The notes: generated from the sequence alone by a model not told the origin. 64,000 bases of DNA from Pseudomonas sp. KUIN-1 (GCF_009176725.1 NZ_AP020337.1:5940001-6004000), one strand, 5' to 3'. Positions 17,462 to 27,015 are shown, counted from the first letter of the stretch. Translations and numbers: made by a program.

Positions 17462-19408
17462 TTACTGAACGGCTTTACGCGGCGCCGTTGGGTCTGCCGG
17501 TGGGGTGAAGGTACGCAGGTCGATGGTCGGCGCACTGTCGCCGCCCAGACGGTGATCAAGTATCAGCAATTTCGCATTGCCCAGGCCCTCGGTCAGTTGG
17601 GCCAGGTATTGCTCCAGCAAAAACGCCTGGCCTGCCTTGGCATAGGCCTGACGTTCAGCACTGAAGCGCAGGTCCGCACCCTGTGCGCCGGCCAGAATCT
17701 CGCGGGCGGCGGCACTGGCCTGATCACGCGCCACGCTGGCGTTGAGCTGCGCCTGATTGGCCTTGTCGCTGGCAGCGCCGCGCTCGCGGGAGATCAGCGC
17801 CTGTGCACCAATCTGCGCAGCCTGCACAGCATGATAGGCATTGGCAGCACCGGCGGGCGGGTGGATGGCTTCGACCACCGTGGCGAGCAATTCGACGCCA
17901 CTGTCCAGACGCTGCAAGTCGGCCTGCACGGCCTTGCCGATGTCATCGGCCAGGCCGCTGCGCTGTTCGCCGAGCAGCTCATCCAGCGTGCGCGAGGCAA
18001 AGTCGTGCACCAGCACGCGGCTGGCCGTGCTGCGAATCAAGGCCGGAATGTCAGCGCTGTTATAGGTCGACGCCATGGCTGCGGCATCTGTCAGGCCGAT
18101 GCGATAGACGAATCGCACGTCCATGTTGACGATCTGAAAGCTCTGCTTGTCGCCGGCACTGCTGGCAATGACCTGGGATTTTTCGTTGATATGGCTGGCA
18201 TCCCACAGACGGTTGGCGCTGCCCGGTGGCGGGCCTTCGGCCGGGTCCAGCGTCTGCTCGAAAGTGTCGGCGGCCGAAACGCTGGTCGCCAGCTCATGAA
18301 CCACGCCGTTTTCGACGGCCAGCACGCGCCCGAACGGCCAGGGCAAACCCACATGCAGACCGGGACCGAATACATCGACCGGCTTGCCGAAGCGCTCATA
18401 AATGCCCCGCCCCTGCATGGGGATTTCATGCACGCCGCTCAGCACCCAGCCCAGCGCTGCGACCACCGCCAGCACCGGCAAAAAGGCGCGACGCATGTAG
18501 GTAAAGGCCCAGATCTGGCGCAGATCGATGCCGAAACGGTTGTGCAGTTCGTGCTGCAGGGCGAGCAGCGGGCGCGGCGGCCAGCGCAGCAGGTCAGCGA
18601 TGAAACTGGCGGCCAGCAGGCGCGGTTCGCTACGTGGGTTGCGCGGGCTGAACACCGACAGCACAGCGCGCAGCAGGAACTCCAGCGCCACGCCAAGCGG
18701 CAGCAGGCCGATCAACACCGCCAGCCGCGCAGGCCAGACACGCTCTGCACTGGAGAAGAACAGGCACAGCGCGCCAATCAGCAGGACGATGAGCGTCATG
18801 CGCACCAGTTGCGCCAGCGCTCCGGCCTCCGGCGACTGACTGTCGGACTCGCTGCTCAATTGCCGCTCGATGACCAGCAGGCCGAACGCCAACAGCAGCA
18901 TGACACTGCCGGCCAGGCTACCAGCCGTGGAGAGGTCGACGCCGAACAGCGCCAGGTTCCAGAAGGCGCGAACGACGATCAACGCCAGCACCGCCCAAGC
19001 GGCAAGCCACAGGGTCGAACTGCCCACATGCCTGACCAGCGATTTGCCGGAGTCACTCAGCCGTTCAAGCAGGCGCTCGTACCAGCCGCTCTCGTCGGCA
19101 GCAGACAGGCTTTCGTCGAAGGTGTCTGCATCCGGCGAACGCAGCGCGCGAGCCCGCCACAGCGCGACATGCCGCGCCGATTGCAAGCCCGCCGTGAGCA
19201 GAAACAACGCCGCCGAGGCGTTGCACAGCACAGCCATCCACAAAGAGCCGGGGGAAAACAGATCGATGGACAACGCCAGCAGCAGCCCGAACGCCCCTGC
19301 CCCACCGGTCACATACATCAATCGTCCCAGACGCCGAACCTGTTGCACCGCCATTTGAAAACGCGGCAGGCCTTCAAGGCCTTCGTGCTCATCCAAATCA
19401 ACCCGCAT
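17462..19408 (-). CDS. large multi-pass SPFH protein, first gene of the metal-ATPase operon
   Basis: About 648 residues: the first 300 hold several transmembrane helices (around 30-75, 130-180, 205-260) with no recognised domain. A further helix at about 312-332 is followed by an HflK-like SPFH domain (GRGIYERFGKPVDVFGPGLHVGL..., DVRFVYRIGLTDAAAMASTYN) and an Ala/Gln-rich coiled coil (NQAQLNASVARDQASAAAREI). The size agrees with the HflK-like protein of the P. aeruginosa hmtA operon (PA2439). The ATG at 19408 is taken; an in-frame GTG lies one codon earlier. The operon promoter should lie between here and the Zur-like box at 19485. The multi-helix N-terminal module is unusual among SPFH proteins and its role is unknown. 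Confidence 0.87.
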   Translation of the reverse strand: MRVDLDEHEGLEGLPRFQMAVQQVRRLGRLMYVTGGAGAFGLLLALSIDLFSPGSLWMAVLCNASAALFLLTAGLQSARHVALWRARALRSPDADTFDESLSAADESGWYERLLERLSDSGKSLVRHVGSSTLWLAAWAVLALIVVRAFWNLALFGVDLSTAGSLAGSVMLLLAFGLLVIERQLSSESDSQSPEAGALAQLVRMTLIVLLIGALCLFFSSAERVWPARLAVLIGLLPLGVALEFLLRAVLSVFSPRNPRSEPRLLAASFIADLLRWPPRPLLALQHELHNRFGIDLRQIWAFTYMRRAFLPVLAVVAALGWVLSGVHEIPMQGRGIYERFGKPVDVFGPGLHVGLPWPFGRVLAVENGVVHELATSVSAADTFEQTLDPAEGPPPGSANRLWDASHINEKSQVIASSAGDKQSFQIVNMDVRFVYRIGLTDAAAMASTYNSADIPALIRSTASRVLVHDFASRTLDELLGEQRSGLADDIGKAVQADLQRLDSGVELLATVVEAIHPPAGAANAYHAVQAAQIGAQALISRERGAASDKANQAQLNASVARDQASAAAREILAGAQGADLRFSAERQAYAKAGQAFLLEQYLAQLTEGLGNAKLLILDHRLGGDSAPTIDLRTFTPPADPTAPRKAVQ

Positions 19409-19484
19409 CACTACCCCGGCACCCGCTTATTTATCGCCCTTTGGAGAGCCCTGCATTGGCATCTGAATGCCAGTGAATCATAGC

Positions 19485-19497
19485 GTTACGATATAAC
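19485..19497. promoter_or_regulatory. Zur-like operator upstream of the SPFH-HmtA operon
   Basis: GTTACGATATAAC; on the minus strand GTTATATCGTAAC, one perfect Zur half-site plus a second with two mismatches. It lies 77 bases before the first SPFH start, a normal operator distance. The equivalent P. aeruginosa operon is induced by zinc depletion, which supports the call. Confidence 0.65.
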
Positions 19498-19504
19498 ACG
19501 CGGA

Positions 19505-19738
19505 ATGAAACTTTCGTCAGGACTATTAGCTGAACGAATGTGCGATAGCGGTGCTGCCCAGCGGTCAATTCGACCTGAAGTCGTACAGATGATGAGCCCG
19601 CACGCCCGAAAAATGTTTGCTGAATATTGCCTGGCAAAAAAAATTTCAGCGTCGTCCGAAGGCACCGAGTTGATCGGCGCTTCTTGCCCCGATCGGCTGG
19701 AAGCCTTGCGCCAAGCGGCGATGCGCTTAATCGATTAG
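19505..19738 (+). CDS. possible small protein, unknown
   Basis: 77-codon open frame reading away from the Zur-like box; the product (MKLSSGLLAERMCDSGAA... ending EALRQAAMRLID) would be soluble and partly helical. No Shine-Dalgarno motif fits before the ATG and the operator would almost touch the start, so a promoter driving it is hard to place. It could equally be non-coding sequence upstream of opgD. No family recognised. Confidence 0.35.
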   Translation: MKLSSGLLAERMCDSGAAQRSIRPEVVQMMSPHARKMFAEYCLAKKISASSEGTELIGASCPDRLEALRQAAMRLID

Positions 19739-19935
19739 TCTAAAGCGCTGCAAAAATCCGCGTTATAGCCGTCAATACGCCGGATTCATTACCCCTGATC
19801 GGCGTTTTTTTTGGCCGATTTCCGAACCGTATCTCGTCTTTGTTATCTGTTGTGGGTAGTTTGCGTTCGGCAAGGAGTCGTTGGCGCGCCATTTTTTGTG
19901 CAGGACGCACAGAATTACTCAGAGGCTTCACCTTT

Positions 19936-21555
19936 ATGAATCGCAGAAATCTCCTGAAAGCGTCCATGGCGTTGGCCGCCTACGGCAGCGTATCGGCCTC
20001 AGGGCTTTTTGCTGCGCGGGCACTGGCCGCCGCAGCCGATGGCGAGATCGAACACTTCGATTTTGCAGAGTTGCAGGCGCATGCCAAGAAGCTTGCGAGC
20101 AAAGGGTATGTGAGCAACAAGCAGGTGCTGCCACCGGTACTTGCGAACATGACGCCGCAGCAATTCAATGCCATCCGCTACGACCCGAATCACTCGCTGT
20201 GGAAAGACGTCCACGGCCAGCTCGACGTGCATTTCTTCCACGTCGGCATGGGTTTCAAGACGCCCGTGCGCATGTACAGCGTCGATCCGCAGAGCAAGCA
20301 GGCGCGCGAAGTGCATTTCCGCCATGACCTGTTCAACTACGAGAACAGCGGCATCGACAAGAATCTGGTCAAGGGCGATCTGGGCTTTGCCGGTTTCAAA
20401 CTGTTCAAGGCGCCTGAAATCGCCATCAATGACGTCGTTTCGTTCCTCGGCGCCAGCTACTTCCGCGCGGTGGACAGCAACAAGCAATACGGCCTCTCGG
20501 CCCGCGGCCTGGCCATCGACAGTTACGCCAAGCGTCAGGAAGAATTTCCGGACTTCACCAAGTTCTGGTTCGAAACGCCGGACAAGAACGCGACACGCTT
20601 CGTGGTTTACGCACTGCTCGATTCGCCGAGCGCGACGGGTGCCTATCGCTTCGACATCGACTGTCAGGCCGGCCAGGTGGTCATGGAAATCGACGCGCAC
20701 GTCAACGCGCGTACCGACATCCAGCAGTTGGGCATTTCGCCGATGACCAGCATGTTCAGCTGCGGCACTCACGAACGCCGTATGTGCGACACCATCCACC
20801 CGCAAATCCACGACTCGGATCGCCTGTCGATGTGGCGTGGCAACGGTGAGTGGATCTGCCGTCCGCTGAATAACCCGGCCAAACCGCAATTCAGCGCGTT
20901 CTCCGACACCGATCCGAAAGGCTTCGGGCTGGTACAGAGCGATCACGAATTCTCCAGCTATCAGGACACCGTCGTCTGGTACAGCCGCCGTCCAAGCCTG
21001 TGGGTCGAGCCGATCACGGCGTGGGGCGAAGGCGAGGTCAGCCTGCTGGAACTGCCGACCACCGGCGAGACGATGGACAACATCGTGGTGTTCTGGACAC
21101 CGAAGACGCCGGTCAAGGCCGGGGATTCGATGAACTACGGCTACAAGCTGTTCTGGAGCCCGCTGCCGCCGGTGAGCACGCCGCTGGCGCAGGTCCATGC
21201 GACACGTTCAGGCATGGGCGGTTTCCTCGAAGGCTGGGCACCGGGCGAGCATTACCCGACAACCTGGGCACGCCGCTTTGCGGTGGACTTCAACGGCGGC
21301 GGTCTGGATCGCTTGCCGGAAGGCACCGGGATCGAACCCATCGTCACGGTCACCCATGGCAAGGTGCAGGACTTCAACATCCTTGTGCTGCCGGACATCA
21401 AGGGCTACCGCGTCACCTTCGACTGGGTACCGGACAGCGACTCGGTCGAGCCGGTTGAAATGCGCATGTTCATCCGCACTGGCGACCGTACGCTGAGCGA
21501 GACCTGGCTCTACCAGTACTTCCCGCCCGCACCGGACAAACGCAAATACCCGTAA
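19936..21555 (+). CDS. opgD: glucan biosynthesis protein D
   Basis: Periplasmic protein of the OpgG/OpgD (MdoG/MdoD) family, acting on the backbone of osmoregulated periplasmic glucans. It is 539 residues, as expected for OpgD. The N terminus MNRRNLLKASMALAAYGS is a twin-arginine signal (RRNLLK), followed by an Ala-rich hydrophobic core and a probable cleavage after ARALAA. The mature part opens with the family pattern (FDFAELQAHAKKLASKGY, LPPVLANMTPQQFNAIRYDP), and conserved FHVGMGFKTPVRMY and WVEPITAWGEGEVSLLELPT blocks follow. The frame is open upstream to 19840, but the TAT motif fixes the ATG at 19936. Isolated gene, no opgH nearby, ending in a REP-rich spacer. Confidence 0.95.
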   Translation: MNRRNLLKASMALAAYGSVSASGLFAARALAAAADGEIEHFDFAELQAHAKKLASKGYVSNKQVLPPVLANMTPQQFNAIRYDPNHSLWKDVHGQLDVHFFHVGMGFKTPVRMYSVDPQSKQAREVHFRHDLFNYENSGIDKNLVKGDLGFAGFKLFKAPEIAINDVVSFLGASYFRAVDSNKQYGLSARGLAIDSYAKRQEEFPDFTKFWFETPDKNATRFVVYALLDSPSATGAYRFDIDCQAGQVVMEIDAHVNARTDIQQLGISPMTSMFSCGTHERRMCDTIHPQIHDSDRLSMWRGNGEWICRPLNNPAKPQFSAFSDTDPKGFGLVQSDHEFSSYQDTVVWYSRRPSLWVEPITAWGEGEVSLLELPTTGETMDNIVVFWTPKTPVKAGDSMNYGYKLFWSPLPPVSTPLAQVHATRSGMGGFLEGWAPGEHYPTTWARRFAVDFNGGGLDRLPEGTGIEPIVTVTHGKVQDFNILVLPDIKGYRVTFDWVPDSDSVEPVEMRMFIRTGDRTLSETWLYQYFPPAPDKRKYP

Positions 21556-21565
21556 TCCGCAGATT

Positions 21566-21740
21566 TGTGACGCAGAGCGTCACGAAGGGCATTCCACGGA
21601 GCGTGAGGAACGATAAGTGTCTGGGCTGGGGCATGAGGAACGACAGGGGTTCTCAGGAACACTATCGTGCCCATGCTCCAGCGTGGGTATGCCGGTTCCG
21701 GATGCTCCGCGTCCTGTCCCGGGCACGGGGCGTGCAGCGC
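21566..21740. repeat. REP-type repeats in the opgD-downstream spacer
   Basis: The 377-base gap holds no gene. It contains GTGACGCAGAGCGTCACGAA (a self-complementary REP arm, nearly identical to a copy at 30511-30530), GAGCGTGAGGAACGATAA, and an ATCGTGCCCATGCTCCAGCG/GGATGCTCCGCGTCCTG block shared with 3285-3340 and 30397-30480. About 190 bases from 21741 to the next start show no further structure that I can name. Confidence 0.72.
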
Positions 21741-21932
21741 ATATCCATTAATCCTGACTAATTAATTGACAGTTGCCCCAACTGCGACTGATATACCTGT
21801 TGTCATGCCGTTGCGAGCGTCCGCTCCAGACCCCCATCTCCCAAAGCCTCCCTGTGTCGACACGTCCCCGTGATCGTCGGGCGGTAGCTTTGTCCGCGCA
21901 ATTCCCCTGACGTATTTCACAAGGCAGCCAGC

Positions 21933-23216
21933 ATGGCGTTGAATACTGCGAACGGCGTCGACGCCAGGTCGTCGTTAATGTCCTTTGACAAGTCCACGGT
22001 GGTGGTGTGGGTCGCCATCGGCCTGATGCTGGTCGAGACCTTTTCCGGGGCCTTGCGCTTCTACTTCGATCAGGCAGGCCTCAGTCCCCTGCTCTATCTG
22101 CCCAAAGCCGCCTGCATCCTGCTGTTTGCGCTTGAACTGTGCACCTTCAGAGCAGGAAAGCTGTTCTGGACATTCATGATCCTGTGGCTGCTTTCCGGGC
22201 TGCTGGCCATGCTGCATCGCGCCAGCGTGCACAACCTGGCGTTCAGTCTGTTCGCGCTGAGCCCGCTGGTGTTCGGCCTGGTGTGTGGCCGGCACCTGCT
22301 GTATCGCCGCAAGCTGCTGTACCGCGCCATTGCTTTCTGCCTGCTGGCCTCGCTGCTGGGGATTGCTCTGGACAAGCTCACCTCTGTGCCATGGAAGGGC
22401 TACAGCTACAGCGTCGGTGAGACGCAGTTGAGCGCCAATACCTCATGGAGTGCGGACGAGGTGGATCGCATTGCCGGTTTCGCCAGGGTGTCCAACGTGC
22501 TGTCGATCATGATCGCCTTCTACACGCTGTACCTGATCATGTTCCTGCGCTCGCGCCTGATGATGGTGTTGCTGAGTGCGGTGGCGCTTTACGCCATCGT
22601 GCTGACCACCAGCAAAGCGCCAGCCGCAGCCTTCGCCCTGACCATCGTGCTGCTGTTGTTGCGGCGGATGAGCTGGACCTGCAGGACAGTGTGCACCGTG
22701 GTGGTAGGCATCGGTCTGCTGTTGCCGGCGCTTGGCCTGATCGTGGGTCCTGATGCCTACGCGGTCAGCAGCGGCGGCTCGCTGGCCTCGCTGTATGACC
22801 GGCTGATCAACACCTGGCCCGGCCTGATCAATGCGATGAGTCGCGAAGGCTGGATGATCAGCGGCGCAGGCTTCGGCATGGTCGGCAGCACGATGGGGCT
22901 GTTTCCAGTGGACGGTGCCGGGGTATTTCTCGGCATGGACAGCTCCGCCCTGTACCTCTGGGCAATGCTGGGCGTGCTCGGCTTGCTGCTGTATGTGCTG
23001 CAGATTCCGCTGTTGTTCCGCCTGATCGATGATCAGACCCGTGTCGGCCATATGCTGCTGGCGATCAGCTTCTGCTGGTGCCTGATCAGCTGGACCACCG
23101 ACATGTTCGAGGTCGCTGTCGCCAACCTGTTCATCGGCCTGGCGATTGGTCATGTGATTGCCGGCAGAGAACCTTCTGCGAGCCATGCGCCCGGACTGTC
23201 GCCGGCTGCCCGCTGA
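21933..23216 (+). CDS. multi-pass membrane protein, O-antigen polymerase/ligase-like
   Basis: 427-residue protein with 10 or more hydrophobic helices and a large periplasmic-type loop near residues 150-180 (KGYSYSVGETQLSANTSWSADEVDRIAGF). A second loop region follows at about 275-330 (SLYDRLINTWPGLINAMSREGWMISGAGFG). The layout, with the RLINTWPG..GxGxG pattern, resembles Wzy polymerases and O-antigen ligases (Wzy_C superfamily), which act on undecaprenyl-linked glycans. No glycosyltransferases are next to it; the following gene is an acyltransferase. Polymerase versus ligase cannot be decided from sequence. The start has AAGGCAGCC about 8 bases upstream. Confidence 0.68.
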   Translation: MALNTANGVDARSSLMSFDKSTVVVWVAIGLMLVETFSGALRFYFDQAGLSPLLYLPKAACILLFALELCTFRAGKLFWTFMILWLLSGLLAMLHRASVHNLAFSLFALSPLVFGLVCGRHLLYRRKLLYRAIAFCLLASLLGIALDKLTSVPWKGYSYSVGETQLSANTSWSADEVDRIAGFARVSNVLSIMIAFYTLYLIMFLRSRLMMVLLSAVALYAIVLTTSKAPAAAFALTIVLLLLRRMSWTCRTVCTVVVGIGLLLPALGLIVGPDAYAVSSGGSLASLYDRLINTWPGLINAMSREGWMISGAGFGMVGSTMGLFPVDGAGVFLGMDSSALYLWAMLGVLGLLLYVLQIPLLFRLIDDQTRVGHMLLAISFCWCLISWTTDMFEVAVANLFIGLAIGHVIAGREPSASHAPGLSPAAR

Positions 23217-23310
23217 CCGCCACCCCATCACCACCACGCTGGCCGCCGATACGTTTCGGCTGATCCCGGCACCCTCTCCCTTACGATCAGCCAACGGATG
23301 GCGTTCTCAA

Positions 23311-25194
23311 ATGGACTTCAGAAAAGACATCAATGGCCTGCGCGCCATCGCAGTGATCGCAGTACTGCTCTTCCACTTCCACCCCGACTGGCTGCCTGGC
23401 GGCTTTGCCGGTGTCGACGTGTTTTTCGTGATCTCGGGGTATCTGATCACCGGGATCATCCTGCGCGGCTTGAGGAGCGGTAAATTCAGGCTGGCGGCGT
23501 TCTACTCGTCACGGGCCAGACGCATCGTCCCGGCCCTCGCTGCGCTGTGTTTTGCCTTGCTGCTGCTGGGCTGGTTCGCCCTGCTGCCGCTGGATTACAG
23601 TGCGCTGGGCACACATGTGGCGAGCAGCCTGGGGTTCGTTTCCAACTTCGTCTATTGGCGTGAGGCGGGGTATTTCACCGCAAGTGCCCATGAGAAATGG
23701 TTGCTGCACACCTGGTCGCTGTCGGTGGAATGGCAGTTTTACCTGCTGTACCCGATTGCGCTGCTGATGCTCAGCCGCTTCGTCGCGCTGCATAACCTGC
23801 GCTGGTGGATACTCGGAGCAAGCCTGGCAGGCTTTGTGGTCTGCATACCTGCCTCCTCGCAATGGCCGGAGGCGGCGTTTTACCTGCTGCCGACCCGCGC
23901 CTGGGAGTTGCTGGCAGGTGGTGTGGCCTGCCTGTTCCCGCTGCAATTGAAGGCCCTGCAGCAGCGCGCTCTGGAACACATCGGCCTGACGCTGATCGTG
24001 GCCGGTTTCTTTCTGCTGTCCGTGCAGGACACATGGCCGGGTTATCTGGTGCTGATGCCGGTGCTGGGGACATTCGCGGTGATCATCGCCGCGCGCAACG
24101 ACTCGCTGCTGACCTGTAACCCGCTGGCCCAATGGACCGGCACACGCTCGTACTCGCTGTACCTGTGGCATTGGCCGGTGGTGGTGTGGATGAATGACGC
24201 CGGGTTGCTGGGCGAGACCCGCACGGTGCTGGTGGGCATCGGCGTGGCCGTGACGCTGGGTCTGGTTTCATGGCGGCTGATCGAGCAGCCCGTCAGCAGG
24301 CCGTTGTCCGATCAGCGCAGCAGACGTGCCACGTTCGGCGCGCTGATCGCTCTGCTGTTCGTCGGCGGAGCGCTGGTGAGTGCGACTGGCGGCGCGGTAT
24401 CGCCACTGCGCCCGGTCAGTGTTTCGGACAAGGCGCGTTTCATTCAGGAGTACGCTGATCGTCAGCACAACCTGTACGAGCCTTACTGGCTGAAATGTGA
24501 TGCCTTCTCTGCCCTGACCCAACGCGGCCAATCAGCCATCGACGAAGCCTGCACCCGCAAACAGGGGGTGGGCGGCGTGTTCCTGTGGGGCGACTCTCAC
24601 GCGCAGGCGCTGTCGCTCGGCTTGCGTACCTTGCTGACGCACAGCACGCCCTTCTATCAGGTCGCCTCAGCCAGTTGCCGCCCCGCTCTGAGTGACCATC
24701 AAGGACGTACCTCTGCGACCAGCAGGGCCTGTGACTACTCCAACAGAACGGCCCTGCAGGGCATCGAAAAGCTGCGCCCGGATATCGTGGTCATCGCGCA
24801 GAAGGATGGGCACGACAAGACTGACTGGACGCAGATCGCGACCCGGCTCAAGGGCTTGGGCGTGAAGCATATCGTGCTGATCGGCCCGGTCCCGCAGTGG
24901 AACCCGTCGCTGCCCAGCGTCATCGCCAACCGCCATTGGGGGCTGAGCGAATCGCACATCCGCGATCCGGCTCTGGATCAAAGCATCATGCTGGTGGATC
25001 AGGCGGCCCGCAATTTGGCCGCATCGGCAGGCATCCAGTTCGTGTCGCTGATCGACAAACTGTGCATCGCCGATGCCTGCCTGGTACGCCTGGAAGACAA
25101 CCGCTCGCTGCTGCAGATCGACTCGGGGCACTTGAGCGCAGAAGGTTCGCTGTACGTGGTGCGCAACTATGTACTGCCGCAATTGGTGAATTAG
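23311..25194 (+). CDS. OafA-like acyltransferase (Acyltransferase_3 + SGNH)
   Basis: 627-residue membrane O-acyltransferase, likely acetylating a surface polysaccharide. The N-terminal Acyltransferase_3 domain (about 1-345) opens with MDFRKDINGLRAIAVIAVLL and has LFHFHPDWLPGGFAGVDVFF, RRIVPA and HTWSLSVEWQFYLLYP motifs with 10 or so helices. The C-terminal periplasmic SGNH domain (about 410-627) has block I GDSHAQAL and the terminal Asp-His block DSGHLSAEGS. ATG 23311 gives the exact family start; the frame is open upstream into the previous gene. It follows the Wzy-like gene by about 95 bases and may share its transcript. The acyl group and acceptor are unknown. Confidence 0.9.
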   Translation: MDFRKDINGLRAIAVIAVLLFHFHPDWLPGGFAGVDVFFVISGYLITGIILRGLRSGKFRLAAFYSSRARRIVPALAALCFALLLLGWFALLPLDYSALGTHVASSLGFVSNFVYWREAGYFTASAHEKWLLHTWSLSVEWQFYLLYPIALLMLSRFVALHNLRWWILGASLAGFVVCIPASSQWPEAAFYLLPTRAWELLAGGVACLFPLQLKALQQRALEHIGLTLIVAGFFLLSVQDTWPGYLVLMPVLGTFAVIIAARNDSLLTCNPLAQWTGTRSYSLYLWHWPVVVWMNDAGLLGETRTVLVGIGVAVTLGLVSWRLIEQPVSRPLSDQRSRRATFGALIALLFVGGALVSATGGAVSPLRPVSVSDKARFIQEYADRQHNLYEPYWLKCDAFSALTQRGQSAIDEACTRKQGVGGVFLWGDSHAQALSLGLRTLLTHSTPFYQVASASCRPALSDHQGRTSATSRACDYSNRTALQGIEKLRPDIVVIAQKDGHDKTDWTQIATRLKGLGVKHIVLIGPVPQWNPSLPSVIANRHWGLSESHIRDPALDQSIMLVDQAARNLAASAGIQFVSLIDKLCIADACLVRLEDNRSLLQIDSGHLSAEGSLYVVRNYVLPQLVN

Positions 25195-25300
25195 TCAGCC
25201 GCTGAGTACAAACGTCCTGTTTCTGGAGGCTGTAGCGGCCTCCGGCCGGCATCAAAGGCGGACTTGTGTATAACGATGAGGGCTCGGCGTGGGCCGGTGA

Positions 25301-25939
25301 TCAATGCAGCTCTTTGAGCCGCTCGGCAAACTTGACGAGGTCGGCCAGGGAATCGGCTTCCATCTTGCGCATCACCGAGCCACGGCGGACCTTGACGGTG
25401 ATTTCGCTCACGTTCAGCCGGGCTGCAATCTGTTTGTTGAGCAGGCCGCTGACCACCAGCTCCATCACCTGCTGCTCACCGAGATTGAGGCTGGCGTGGC
25501 GGCGCCGCAGTTCGGCTTCGACGGCGGCACTCTGGCGCCGGCTGCGATCCTGCGCCAAGCCCTGCTGAATGGCGTCGAGCAAGTCCTGATCGCGAAAGGG
25601 CTTGGTCAGAAACTCCACCGCACCGGCCTTCATGGCTCGCACGGACATGGGGATGTCACCATGCCCGGTGATGAAAATGACCGGCAGGGAAATCCCCGAC
25701 CTGGCCATATGTTCCTGGAAATCCAGGCCGCTCATGCCCGGCATGCGGATGTCCAGAATCAGACAGCCCGGCGCGTCAGGGCGCGGGGTGTCCAGGAACT
25801 CGCGGGTCGAGCCGAACAGCATGCTGCGCAATCCGACCGAGGCCAGCAGGTCCTCCAGCGAGGAGCGCACCGACAGGTCGTCATCGAGGACGTAGATGAT
25901 CGGCTCTTCGGTCGGTGATGCGGTGGCAGCTGTGCTCAT
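25301..25939 (-). CDS. FixJ/NarL-family response regulator
   Basis: 212-residue two-component regulator. The receiver domain (about 13-125) has the acidic pair Asp19/Asp20, phosphorylation site Asp63 (LILDIRMPGMSG), TGHGD and Lys113 (FLTKPF). The C-terminal LuxR-type HTH (about 145-205) contains LNLGEQQVMELVVSGLLNKQ and NVSEITVKVRRGSVMRKM; the recognition helix has VRRGSVMRK where FixJ-like proteins usually read VHRxxVMxK. It starts inside the stop of the histidine kinase gene (one-base overlap) and ends a four-gene operon with an ABC transporter. Target genes are unknown; autoregulation of the transporter is a natural guess. Confidence 0.92.
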   Translation of the reverse strand: MSTAATASPTEEPIIYVLDDDLSVRSSLEDLLASVGLRSMLFGSTREFLDTPRPDAPGCLILDIRMPGMSGLDFQEHMARSGISLPVIFITGHGDIPMSVRAMKAGAVEFLTKPFRDQDLLDAIQQGLAQDRSRRQSAAVEAELRRRHASLNLGEQQVMELVVSGLLNKQIAARLNVSEITVKVRRGSVMRKMEADSLADLVKFAERLKELH

Positions 25940-27015
25940 CAGGTTTCCATCTTTCCAGTAGGCAGGGTGAAGTGAAACGTAGCACCGATTGACGGGTTGG
26001 GCGTGACCCAGATGCGCCCGCCATGGGCCTCGATGATCGAACGGCTGATCGCCAGGCCAATCCCCATCCCTTCCTCCTTGGTGGTGTAGAACGCGTCGAA
26101 CAACTGGTGGATGTTTTCCGGCAGCACGCCGATCCCATTGTCGCTCACCGCAAATCCGATATCGCCGCCGTCTTGCAAGCCCACCCGAACCTCCAGTTGC
26201 GCCTGATCTGCCTTGAGCTTTTTCATCGCATCCACACCATTGAGCATCAGGTTCAGCAACACTTGCTGGATCTGCACCCGATCAGCCAGCAGCGGCGGCA
26301 GGCCCTCCGGCACGTCGACCAGCAGTGCGACGCCCTGCCCTTCTATCTCGCTGTGTGCCAACGCGACGATCTCGGCGACGGTATCGGCCACGCTGATCCA
26401 CTCCTTGTGAGTGGACGAACGCTTCGCCAGGGCGCGCACTCGCACGATGATGTCCCCGGCGCGGTTCGCGTCACTGATCATGCGCTCGACCGCCTGGCGG
26501 GCCTTGTCCAGGTTGACCGGCTCGGTGGCCAGCCAGCGCTGACAGGCATTGCCACTGGTGACAATGGCCGACAGCGGCTGATTGACCTCATGAGCAATGG
26601 ACGCCGTCAGTTCACCCAGTTGATTGACCCGTGCGATCCGCGCCAGCTGCGAGCGCGCTTCGTGTACCGAACGGATGGCCAGCGCCATGCGCAGCGCCAG
26701 CCAGGTGGTCATGGCGATGGCCGCCAGGCTGATGATGCAATTGATCAGCCCGGACGCCTCACTGCCTCTGGAGGTCGTCATCTCGTAACTGATCACGGTC
26801 AGCACCATGCACAGCAACGCCATCGCGATAACGCCTGTGGCCGGCAGGAACCTGACCGCCAGCAGCACCACCACAATCTGAAATACGCCCACGGCGATTT
26901 CCAGGTCGGTCAAGGTGTCGGCAACCGCAATGACCAGCGCCAGCATCAGCAACGCGATCAGCCGCACTGCCATAGCGGCCTTGCCGTAGGATTCAGGTTC
27001 ACGCATGCGCATCAT
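25939..27015 (-). CDS. membrane sensor histidine kinase (FixL-like core, no periplasmic sensor)
   Basis: 358-residue kinase. Residues about 14-112 form four or five transmembrane helices with only short loops, so there is no obvious extracytoplasmic ligand domain. The HisKA region has GELTASIAHEVNQPLSAI with phospho-acceptor His142, and the HATPase domain (about 225-355) has LNLMLNGVDAM (N box), DNGIG (G1) and GMGIGLAISRS (G2). Kinases with such sensors often read a membrane partner; the partner here may be the ABC transporter encoded just upstream in the same operon (42-base gap). It overlaps the response regulator start by one base. The stimulus is unknown. Confidence 0.9.
   Translation of the reverse strand: MMRMREPESYGKAAMAVRLIALLMLALVIAVADTLTDLEIAVGVFQIVVVLLAVRFLPATGVIAMALLCMVLTVISYEMTTSRGSEASGLINCIISLAAIAMTTWLALRMALAIRSVHEARSQLARIARVNQLGELTASIAHEVNQPLSAIVTSGNACQRWLATEPVNLDKARQAVERMISDANRAGDIIVRVRALAKRSSTHKEWISVADTVAEIVALAHSEIEGQGVALLVDVPEGLPPLLADRVQIQQVLLNLMLNGVDAMKKLKADQAQLEVRVGLQDGGDIGFAVSDNGIGVLPENIHQLFDAFYTTKEEGMGIGLAISRSIIEAHGGRIWVTPNPSIGATFHFTLPTGKMET

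Noticed and set aside
17318..19483. Very long antisense frame of about 720 codons opposite the large SPFH gene
   Set aside because: It is rich in Gln, His and Arg, has no family character, and mirrors a strongly supported gene on the other strand; typical of high-GC codon bias.
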